A DNA stretch of 5,677 nucleotides from Halanaerobiales bacterium (GTDB taxonomy: Bacteria > Bacillota_F > Halanaerobiia > DY22613). The notes beneath the pieces were generated by a model. That model saw only the letters and a list, made by a program, of their open reading frames with translations. It made no database searches and was not told where the DNA came from. Shown here piece after piece: positions 1-5,677 of the stretch. Each line of letters opens with the position of its first letter. The stretch's first letter is position 1. The stretch is taken from positions 1 through 5,677 of the forward strand of contig JAGMES010000237.1 in the NCBI GenBank assembly GCA_023128035.1, written 5' to 3'. Position numbers and translations under genes: made by a program.

Positions 1-237
1 ATAGAAAGCCAGCTTTTAAAGCATGAAGCGATAAAAGAGTCTGTAGTTCTGGCCAAAGAAAATTCCAGAATTAAATACCTATGTGCCTATGTAGTAGGAA
101 ATAACGAACTTACAGTGGCGGAACTCAGAGAACATTTGTCTAAAGAATTACCTGACTATATGATTCCTTCATATTTTGTTAAACTTGACAGTATCCCACT
201 TACCCCAAATGGTAAGATTGATAGGAAGGCGTTGCCT
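1..237 (+). other. Adenylation domain, C-terminal subdomain (cut by window start)
   Basis: This is the mobile C-terminal lid of an A domain whose substrate-binding core lies upstream of the window. It starts at the last residues of core motif A8; the equivalent place in the next module, base 3121, follows the sequence IELGE. Motif A9 (LPDYMIPSYF) sits near residues 50-59. Motif A10 (NGKIDRKALP) is at 208-237, and its lysine at residue 72 is the conserved catalytic lysine that binds the acyl-adenylate (Lys517 in GrsA). This lid supports amino-acid adenylation and thiolation onto the PCP that follows. The other nine specificity positions are outside the window, so the substrate cannot be predicted. 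Confidence 0.95.
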
Positions 238-3200
238 GAACCAGAAGATAACATTGATGCAGGAGTAAAGTATGTTGCGCCTACTAATAATGTAGAAGAA
301 AAGCTATCAGAAATATGGTCAGATGTTTTAGGTATAGAAAAAATCGGAATTAATGATGATTTCTTTGAACTTGGAGGACATTCCTTAAAGGCAACAATAT
401 TAATAGGAAAAATACACAAAGAATTTAATGTAGAAGTATCATTAAGAGAAATATTTAAAACACCAACGATAAAAGAAATCAGCAACTATATTCAAAGTGC
501 ATCAAAAACATTATATCAGACCATAGAAAAAGTAGATTCCGCAGACTATTATGAAGCATCCTCAGCACAAAAGAGAATGTATATGCTCCAGCAGTTCGAT
601 TTAAGCAGTACAAGTTATAATATGCCAGGGATGTTGCAAATAGAAGGAAGGTTAAATTTAGAAAGAGTAGAAAAAGTTTTTGATGAACTTATCAGAAGAC
701 ATGAAACCTTAAGAACATCTTTTGAAACAATTGAAGAGAAAATAGTACAAAGAGTAAATGAAACAGTAGTGTTTGGAGTAGAATATATAGAAAAATCAGA
801 TAAAGATATTGATAAAATAATAAAAGAATTTGTAAGTACATTTGATCTAAGCAAAGCGCCTTTGTTTAGAGTAAGTGTTATAGAATTAGAAAAAGATAAA
901 TACATACTCATGTTTGATATGCACCACATAATTTCAGATGGCGTATCGATGGGAATACTTGTAAACGAGTTCGCAAGTCTTTATGAAGGTCAAGAATTAG
1001 ATAAACTAAGAATTCAATATAAAGATTATGCGGAATGGCAGAATAAATTATTAAGATCAGATGTTATGAAAAAACAAGAAGAATATTGGCTAGATAGATT
1101 TAATGATCCCACTCAGAATGATGGGCAAGTACCTGTATTAAATATATCAACTGATTACCAAAGACCAACCATACAAAACTTTGCAGGAGACAGTGTAAAC
1201 TTTAAATTAGATAAGGAATTAACAAAAAATCTTGAAAGAATCGCAAAAGAAATAGGTAGTACACTGTATATGGTACTTTTATCTGGAGTAAATATACTAT
1301 TAGCCAGATATAGTGGACAAGAAGACATAATAATAGGAAGTCCAATAGCAGGTAGACCTCATGCTGATTTGGACAAAATCATCGGAATGTTTGTAAACAC
1401 TCTTGCTATGAGAAATTACCCAGAAGGAAAAAAGATGTATAAAGAATTTCTTCAGGAAGTAAGAGATAATGCATTAAAGGCATATGAAAATCAAGATTAT
1501 CAATTTGAAGAGTTAGTAGATAAGTTAGAGCTACAAAGAGATTTAAGTAGAAATCCATTATTTGATGTCATGTTTTCGATGCAAAATATGGATAGTGGAG
1601 AATTAAATATTAAAGATATAAAACTTACACCATATAATTATGAAAACAAAATATCAAAGTTTGATTTAACATTCTCAGCAAGTGAAACAGATCAAGAAAT
1701 TATTTTTCAGCTTGAATACAGCACCAAGCTATTTAAGAGAGAAACTGTAGAAAGAATGATACCACACTTAACAAATATATACAAAGTAGTAGCTGCAAAA
1801 GTAACGATTAAATTAAGTGATATACAAATGCTTACAGAAGAAGAAAAAGGTAAGATTCTTTATGAATTTAATAATACTGCTGAAGATTATCCAAGAGATA
1901 AAACAATACATCAGATATTTGAAGAACAGGTAGCAAAAACTCCAGATAAGATTGCAGTCATCTATAAAGATCAAAAACTAACATATCTAGAATTGAACGA
2001 GAAAGCAAATCAATTAGCAAGTATGCTAGGTGCAAAAGGTGTTAAAGCAGATAAATTAGTGGGATTGATGGTAAATCGTTCACTGGAAATGGTAATTGGC
2101 ATGTTGGGAGTTTTAAAATCTGGTGCTGCTTATGTGCCAATTGATCCGAAATATCCTCTTAATAGAATCCAATATATTCTGGAGGATAGTAGAATAGATA
2201 TACTTTTAATTGAGATTGATCTAAAAGGAAAAATAGATTTTATCGGAGATATCATAGATATCTCAGATCAAGAGATATATACTAACGACAATTCACTCAA
2301 TTTAGAAACTATTAGTAGTATTAATAATCTGGCTTATATCATTTATACTTCAGGATCAACTGGTAAACCAAAGGGTGTTATGGTTGAACAGTGTAATCTT
2401 ACTGCTTATATTCATGCTTTTAAACAGGAATTTACACTAACATCTGATGATATTGTATTACAACAAGCATCTTTTGCTTTTGATGCATCAGTAGAAGAAA
2501 TCTATCCGATTTTGACTGTTGGTGGAAGGCTAGTACTTCCTGAAAATCAAGAGATAGTTGATATTCGTTCACTGATGAAGACAATAACAGAAAATAAGGT
2601 AACTTTAGTTAGTTGCTCACCTTTGATGTTAAATGAGTTTAATAAAAACGAACCATTAAACTCCATTCATACATTTATCAGTGGTGGAGATGTATTAAAA
2701 GGAGAGCATATCACAGAACTCTTAAAATATGCAAAAGTCTATAACACCTATGGCCCAACTGAGTCTACAGTTTGTGCAACTTATTATAGATGTACAACTG
2801 ATAAGATCACAAATATCCCGATCGGAAAACCAATTTCGAATTATCAGGTATATATTTTAGACAAATATCAGAACATATGCCCAATAGGGGTTGCAGGTGA
2901 GTTATGTGTTTCTGGAGATGGTGTAACCCGTGGTTATTTAAATAGAGACGAATTAACAGCCGAAAAATTTATCCAAAATCCATTTGTCACTGAAAATGAG
3001 TGTTTCAGGATTTACAGAACAGGAGATCTTGCAAGATGGAATTCTGATGGAAGGATTGAATTTTTAGGAAGAATAGATCATCAAGTAAAAATACGTGGAT
3101 ATAGAATTGAGCTTGGGGAAATAGAAAGTCAGTTATTAAAATCTGAGATAATAAAAGATGCGATTGTAATAGATAGTGAAGATGAAGATGGAATTAAATA

Positions 3201-5677
3201 TTTATGCGCATATGTAGTGACAGAAAAGAAATTAACAATGGAAGAAATTACTTTAAAGGAATTAAGAGAATTTTTATCAAAGAGCTTACCAGAATACATG
3301 ATACCATCATACTTTGTGCAATTGGAGAAAATACCCTTGACTTCAAATGGTAAGGTAGACAGAAAGGCATTACCAAAACCAGAGGGTAATATAGTGCTAG
3401 AAACAGAATATGTAGGTCCAAGAAATGAGCAAGAGAAAAAATTAGAAAAAATATGGAAAGAGGTTTTAGGAACAGACCAAATAGGAATTAACGATAATTT
3501 CTTTGAATTAGGAGGTCATTCTTTAAAAGCAACAATATTAATAGCAAAAGTGCATAAAGAATTAAATGTAGAAGTACCATTAAGCGAATTATTTAAAACA
3601 CCAACAATAAAGGAAATCGGTGAATATATCCAAAATGCAACAATAAAAGCATATGAAGCAATAGAAAAAGTGGAAAGAAAAGAATACTATGAAGCATCCT
3701 CAGCACAGAAAAGACTGTACATTCTACAACAGTTTGACTTACAAAGCACCTGGTATAATATGCCATCTGCACTTAACGTTGAAGGACTACTGAATATAGA
3801 AAAAGTAGAAAAAGCTTTTTTAGAACTTATTAATAGACATGAAACTTTAAGAACATCATTTGAAACAGTTGAAAAGAAGATAGTCCAGAAAATACATTCG
3901 AACACAAGCCTTGAAGAAGAGTTTAAAGTAGAGTTTATAAAAAATACAGATAAAACTATCGAAGACGTAGTAAATGAATTTATAAGACCATTTGATCTGA
4001 ATAAAGCTCCTTTATTTAGAGTAGGTGTTATAGAATTACAAGAAGATAAATACATACTCATGTTTGACATGCACCATATAATATCAGACGGTACATCTAT
4101 GGGGATATTTGTAAACGAGTTTGTAAGGATTTATGAAGGTAAAGAATTAGATGAACTAAGAATTCAATACAAAGATTATGCAGAATGGCAAAATGAATTA
4201 TTGAGATCAGATGTTATGAAAAAGCAAGAAGAATATTGGGTAAATATATTTAGTGATTCCGCTCAGAATGATGGGCAAGTACCAGTATTAAACATGCCAA
4301 TTGATTATTCAAGACCAACTATGCAAAGTTTTGAAGGAGATAATATCAGTTTTAAATTAGATAAGGAATTAACAAAAAATCTTGAAAGAATCGCCAAAGA
4401 GACAGGTAGTACAATGTATATGGTACTCTTATCAGGGGTAAATATCTTGTTATCTAAATATAGTGGACAGGAAGATATAATAGTAGGAAGTCCAATTGCA
4501 GGCAGACCACATCCAGACTTAGATAGAATTATTGGAATGTTTGTAAATACTCTTGCAATGAGAAACAATCCAAAAATAAATAAGAGTTATCAAGAATTCC
4601 TAAACGAAGTAAGAGAAAATGCATTAAAAGCGTATGAAAATCAGGAATATCAATTTGAAGAGTTAGTAGATAAGTTAGATATACAAAGGGATTTAAGTAG
4701 AAATCCACTATTTGATGTTATGTTTACAATGCAGAATATGGATAGTGGAGATTTAAATATTAAAGATATAAAGCTTACACCATATAATTATAAAAATAAA
4801 ACATCAAAATTTGATCTAACATTTTTTGCCTCCGAAGTAAATAAAGAAATAATTTTAACACTTGAATATAATACCAAACTATTTAAAAGAGATACTATAG
4901 AACGAATGATATCACATTTTCAAAAGATACTTAAAATAGTAGTAGCAAATACACAGATTAATCTAGAGGAAATTGATATTCTTACAGAAGAAGAAAAACA
5001 CCTAATACTTCTTGATTTCAATAAAACAGAAGTTGATTATCCAAAAGATAAAACATTATGTGAACTATTTGAAGAACAAGTGACAAAAACCCCTGATAAC
5101 ATAGCTGTTGTAATTGAGCAAAAACACCTAACCTATCAAGAATTAAACGTCAGGGCTAACCAACTTGCCAGAGTTCTAAGACAGAGAGGAGTTAAACCTG
5201 ATAAAGTAGTTGCAATCATGCTAGAACGATCTCTTGAAATGATAATTGCAATAATGGGGATATTGAAGTCAGGAGGAGCTTATCTACCTATTGATCCAGA
5301 TTATCCACTAGAAAGAAAACAATATATGTTGGAAGATAGCAACACAGAAATATTGCTTACACAACCAATATGGGCCAAAAAGGTAAATTTTGCAGGAAAT
5401 ATGATTAATAATCTCGATAGCACAACATGCCATGAAGATGGTTCGAATCTTGAAGTAGTAAACAAACCTGAAGATTTACTTTATGTCATATATACTTCAG
5501 GTTCCACCGGAAAACCCAAAGGGGTGATGATAGAGCACCGAAATATTATAAATCTCATCAGCTTTGAATATACAAAGACAAATATTAATTTTAAATCAAG
5601 GGTGCTGCAGTTTACTACTATAAGCTTTGATGTAAGTTATCAGGAGATATTTTCAACACTTCTTGCAGGAGGAGAAT
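1..5677 (+). CDS. Nonribosomal peptide synthetase, interior fragment (A)-PCP-C-A-PCP-C-(A)
   Basis: This is a cytoplasmic multimodular enzyme that assembles a peptide without ribosomes. Frame 1 stays open for all 1892 complete codons, so both ends of the gene lie outside the window and no start or ribosome binding site can be chosen. Domains in residue order are: A-domain tail 1-79, PCP1 91-165, C1 183-599, A1 637-1125, PCP2 1137-1211, C2 1229-1649 and A2 1687-1892 (cut by the window end). One module repeats about every 1050 residues. No epimerization, methylation, thioesterase or docking segment is seen, so these are internal elongation modules. Codon use (AGA, ATA) is Clostridia-like except across the A1 core. 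The NRPS assignment is certain. The final product is unknown, and I recognise no named pathway, so no gene symbol is given. Confidence 0.98.
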   Translation, partial: MESQLLKHEAIKESVVLAKENSRIKYLCAYVVGNNELTVAELREHLSKELPDYMIPSYFVKLDSIPLTPNGKIDRKALPEPEDNIDAGVKYVAPTNNVEEKLSEIWSDVLGIEKIGINDDFFELGGHSLKATILIGKIHKEFNVEVSLREIFKTPTIKEISNYIQSASKTLYQTIEKVDSADYYEASSAQKRMYMLQQFDLSSTSYNMPGMLQIEGRLNLERVEKVFDELIRRHETLRTSFETIEEKIVQRVNETVVFGVEYIEKSDKDIDKIIKEFVSTFDLSKAPLFRVSVIELEKDKYILMFDMHHIISDGVSMGILVNEFASLYEGQELDKLRIQYKDYAEWQNKLLRSDVMKKQEEYWLDRFNDPTQNDGQVPVLNISTDYQRPTIQNFAGDSVNFKLDKELTKNLERIAKEIGSTLYMVLLSGVNILLARYSGQEDIIIGSPIAGRPHADLDKIIGMFVNTLAMRNYPEGKKMYKEFLQEVRDNALKAYENQDYQFEELVDKLELQRDLSRNPLFDVMFSMQNMDSGELNIKDIKLTPYNYENKISKFDLTFSASETDQEIIFQLEYSTKLFKRETVERMIPHLTNIYKVVAAKVTIKLSDIQMLTEEEKGKILYEFNNTAEDYPRDKTIHQIFEEQVAKTPDKIAVIYKDQKLTYLELNEKANQLASMLGAKGVKADKLVGLMVNRSLEMVIGMLGVLKSGAAYVPIDPKYPLNRIQYILEDSRIDILLIEIDLKGKIDFIGDIIDISDQEIYTNDNSLNLETISSINNLAYIIYTSGSTGKPKGVMVEQCNLTAYIHAFKQEFTLTSDDIVLQQASFAFDASVEEIYPILTVGGRLVLPENQEIVDIRSLMKTITENKVTLVSCSPLMLNEFNKNEPLNSIHTFISGGDVLKGEHITELLKYAKVYNTYGPTESTVCATYYRCTTDKITNIPIGKPISNYQVYILDKYQNICPIGVAGELCVSGDGVTRGYLNRDELTAEKFIQNPFVTENECFRIYRTGDLARWNSDGRIEFLGRIDHQVKIRGYRIELGEIESQLLKSEIIKDAIVIDSEDEDGIKYLCAYVVTEKKLTMEEITLKELREFLSKSLPEYMIPSYFVQLEKIPLTSNGKVDRKALPKPEGNIVLETEYVGPRNEQEKKLEKIWKEVLGTDQIGINDNFFELGGHSLKATILIAKVHKELNVEVPLSELFKTPTIKEIGEYIQNATIKAYEAIEKVERKEYYEASSAQKRLYILQQFDLQSTWYNMPSALNVEGLLNIEKVEKAFLELINRHETLRTSFETVEKKIVQKIHSNTSLEEEFKVEFIKNTDKTIEDVVNEFIRPFDLNKAPLFRVGVIELQEDKYILMFDMHHIISDGTSMGIFVNEFVRIYEGKELDELRIQYKDYAEWQNELLRSDVMKKQEEYWVNIFSDSAQNDGQVPVLNMPIDYSRPTMQSFEGDNISFKLDKELTKNLERIAKETGSTMYMVLLSGVNILLSKYSGQEDIIVGSPIAGRPHPDLDRIIGMFVNTLAMRNNPKINKSYQEFLNEVRENALKAYENQEYQFEELVDKLDIQRDLSRNPLFDVMFTMQNMDSGDLNIKDIKLTPYNYKNKTSKFDLTFFASEVNKEIILTLEYNTKLFKRDTIERMISHFQKILKIVVANTQINLEEIDILTEEEKHLILLDFNKTEVDYPKDKTLCELFEEQVTKTPDNIAVVIEQKHLTYQELNVRANQLARVLRQRGVKPDKVVAIMLERSLEMIIAIMGILKSGGAYLPIDPDYPLERKQYMLEDSNTEILLTQPIWAKKVNFAGNMINNLDSTTCHEDGSNLEVVNKPEDLLYVIYTSGSTGKPKGVMIEHRNIINLISFEYTKTNINFKSRVLQFTTISFDVSYQEIFSTLLAGGE
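271..495 (+). other. Peptidyl carrier protein domain PCP1 (thiolation domain)
   Basis: This carrier domain of about 75 residues holds the amino acid or peptide as a thioester on a 4'-phosphopantetheine arm. The signature FFELGGHSL is at 361-387, and the serine modified by a phosphopantetheinyl transferase is at 382-384 (residue 128). The family helix pattern is complete: the EEKLSEIW helix before the signature and the IFKTPTIKEI segment after it. It follows the A-domain tail by a short linker and is followed about 17 residues later by C1, with no epimerase domain between. The attached residue is therefore presumably delivered to C1 in the L configuration unless the upstream A domain loads a D residue. 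Confidence 0.97.
547..1797 (+). other. Condensation domain C1 (LCL-like)
   Basis: This domain forms the peptide bond between the chain on PCP1 (donor) and the amino acid on PCP2 (acceptor). All seven family core motifs are visible: SAQKRMYML at 562-588, RHETLRTSF at 697-723, the active-site HHIISDG at 922-942 (residues 308-314, catalytic second His at 309), YKDYAEWQ at 1018-1041, IGMFVNT at 1381-1401, NQDYQFE at 1489-1509 and RDLSRNPLFDVMF at 1537-1575. The length of about 417 residues is normal. The first motif (SSAQKRM rather than a PMQEGM type) and the absence of a preceding epimerase fit an LCL domain that joins two L residues; this subtype is an inference. It is a close paralogue of C2 downstream. 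Confidence 0.97.
1909..3375 (+). other. Adenylation domain A1, predicted lysine-activating
   Basis: This domain activates an amino acid with ATP and loads it on PCP2. It is complete at about 489 residues. Core motifs are LTYLELNEKANQLA (1978-2019), LKSGAAYVPIDPKYP (2113-2157), the ATP loop YTSGSTGKPKG (2344-2376), FAFDASVEEIY (2476-2505), NTYGPTE (2743-2763), GELCVSGDGVTRGYL (2896-2940), YRTGDLARW (3013-3039), A8 with GRID and IRGYRIELGEIE (3067-3126), LPEYMIP (3286-3306) and NGKVDRKALP (3346-3375). Aligned by eye to GrsA PheA, the ten pocket residues are D828, A829, E832, S871, I893, G895, T916, V924, C925 and K1118. From memory, the bacitracin synthetase lysine code is DAESIGSVCK, one position different. 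Glu at position 239 would suit a basic side chain. The core is compositionally unlike its neighbours: Ile is mainly ATT/ATC and Arg includes CGT. Confidence 0.96.
3409..3633 (+). other. Peptidyl carrier protein domain PCP2 (thiolation domain)
   Basis: This carrier domain receives the amino acid activated by A1 (predicted lysine), accepts the upstream chain through C1, and then serves as donor for C2. The signature FFELGGHSL is at 3499-3525, and the phosphopantetheine-bearing serine is at 3520-3522 (residue 1174). It is about 75 residues long and closely similar to PCP1 throughout, sharing GINDxFFELGGHSLKATILI and LFKTPTIKEI-type segments. It is followed directly by C2 with no modifying domain between them. 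Confidence 0.97.
3685..4947 (+). other. Condensation domain C2 (LCL-like)
   Basis: This domain forms the next peptide bond, from the chain on PCP2 to the residue activated by A2. Motifs are SAQKRLYIL (3700-3726), RHETLRTSF (3835-3861), active-site HHIISDG (4072-4092, residues 1358-1364, catalytic His 1359), YKDYAEWQ (4168-4191), IGMFVNT (4531-4551), NQEYQFE (4639-4659) and RDLSRNPLFDVMF (4687-4725). It is about 421 residues long. It differs from C1 in length mainly by four extra residues between the second and third motifs, where the repeat offset changes from 3138 to 3150 bases. Its close likeness to C1, down to 44 identical bases at 4351-4394, points to a recent duplication or gene conversion. 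The LCL subtype is inferred from the first motif and the lack of an epimerase. Confidence 0.97.
5059..5677 (+). other. Adenylation domain A2, N-terminal part (cut by window end)
   Basis: This is the start of the A domain of the third module, cut just after core motif A4. Motifs present are LTYQELNVRANQLA (5128-5169), LKSGGAYLPIDPDYP (5263-5307), the ATP-binding loop YTSGSTGKPKG (5491-5523) and the A4 region SFDVSYQEIFSTLLAGG (from 5623). Of the specificity code only three positions are in view: D1877, V1878 and Q1881 (GrsA positions 235, 236 and 239). A D-V-Q beginning occurs in the proline code I recall (DVQLIAHVVK), but three residues are too few to assign a substrate. Unlike A1, this stretch is ATA-rich for isoleucine, like the flanking C domain. 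By eye it shares only about half its residues with A1. Confidence 0.95.

Larger units (their letters stand above)
1..1860 (+). repeat. Module repeat, copy 1 (A tail-PCP-C)
   Basis: This stretch is paralogous to 3121-5010. Matching landmarks sit 3120 bases apart at the start (IESQLLK), 3138 bases apart from the PCP serine to the second C motif, and 3150 bases apart from the C active site to the next A1 motif. The longest exact match I found is 44 bases, 1201-1244 against 4351-4394. The region around 1009-1110 also matches 4159-4260 with mostly silent differences. This reflects duplication of an NRPS module within the gene and is not a mobile element. Confidence 0.9.
3121..5010 (+). repeat. Module repeat, copy 2 (A tail-PCP-C)
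   Basis: This is the second copy of the unit described at 1-1860. It carries a six-residue insertion in the A tail, in the MEEITLKELREF region (about 3238-3270), and a four-residue insertion in the C domain (about 3898-3925). These two insertions account for the two changes in repeat offset. Similarity is highest in the C domain, intermediate in the A tail and PCP, and drops sharply once the A core begins after about 5060. Confidence 0.9.

Noticed and set aside
156..485. Minus-strand open frame of 109 codons, opposite the first A tail and PCP1
   Set aside because: It is antisense to strongly conserved NRPS motifs including LGGHSL. The protein is low in complexity, rich in Ser, Ile and Leu, and has no recognisable family.
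615..929. Minus-strand open frame of 104 codons, opposite C1
   Set aside because: It overlaps the RHETLRTSF and HHIISDG motifs of the real gene. Its resemblance to the minus-strand frame at 3687-4070 is explained by the C1/C2 duplication and is not evidence of a conserved antisense gene.
2236..2280. Palindrome-like run around gatatcatagatatc, which might be an operator or terminator
   Set aside because: It lies within the A1 coding frame, has no T-run or gene boundary nearby, and is expected by chance in AT-rich Ile/Asp codons.
3687..4070. Minus-strand open frame of 127 codons, opposite C2
   Set aside because: It is the antisense shadow of the C2 N-terminal half. The similar shadow at 615-929 arises because the sense strands are paralogous.
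4305..4568. Minus-strand open frame of 87 codons with hydrophobic stretches, opposite C2
   Set aside because: It is antisense to the GSPIAGRPH and IGMFVNT regions of C2. The hydrophobic look comes from complementing AT-rich codons for charged residues.
1..5010. The 3.15 kb repeat read as a transposon or insertion-sequence duplication
   Set aside because: The repeat units coincide with NRPS domains in one continuous frame. I see no transposase, inverted ends or target-site duplications.

Overview
The window lies entirely inside one very large gene on the + strand. Frame 1 is open from base 1 to the last complete codon (1892 codons, no stop, plus one base), with neither start nor end visible. 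It encodes the interior of a multimodular nonribosomal peptide synthetase (NRPS). The base composition is strongly AT-rich. Ile is mostly ATA and Arg almost always AGA/AGG, which suggests a low-GC Firmicute, most likely a Clostridia-type organism. The species cannot be fixed from this window.

The domain order is: C-terminal subdomain of an adenylation (A) domain (1-237), peptidyl carrier protein PCP1 (271-495), condensation domain C1 (547-1797), complete A domain A1 (1909-3375), PCP2 (3409-3633), condensation domain C2 (3685-4947), and the N-terminal part of another A domain, A2 (5059-end). This is the tail of one module, one complete C-A-PCP module and the first two thirds of a third. Every catalytic motif that falls in the window is intact: HHxxxDG in both C domains, LGGHSL with its phosphopantetheine serine in both PCPs, and the A1-A10 core motifs in the complete A domain. 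There is no epimerase, methyltransferase, cyclase or thioesterase domain, so these are plain elongation modules.

Working together, the upstream PCP carries the growing peptide, C1 joins it to the amino acid loaded by A1 on PCP2, and C2 passes the product to the residue chosen by A2. Aligned by eye to the GrsA phenylalanine-activating domain, the specificity residues of A1 read DAESIGTVCK. As I recall the published codes, this is one position from the lysine code of bacitracin synthetase, so lysine is the predicted substrate. For A2 only D-V-Q of the code is visible.

The most interesting signal is a mosaic. The PCP and C regions of successive modules are close repeats about 3.15 kb apart, including 44 identical bases. 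The A1 core between them is much more diverged from A2 and uses different codons (Ile ATA about 24% against 57-70% around it, and all CGT arginine codons). This looks like an A-domain core exchanged into a duplicated module backbone. The rest of the window holds no intergenic DNA, RNA gene, promoter, terminator, mobile element or CRISPR array that I can support.
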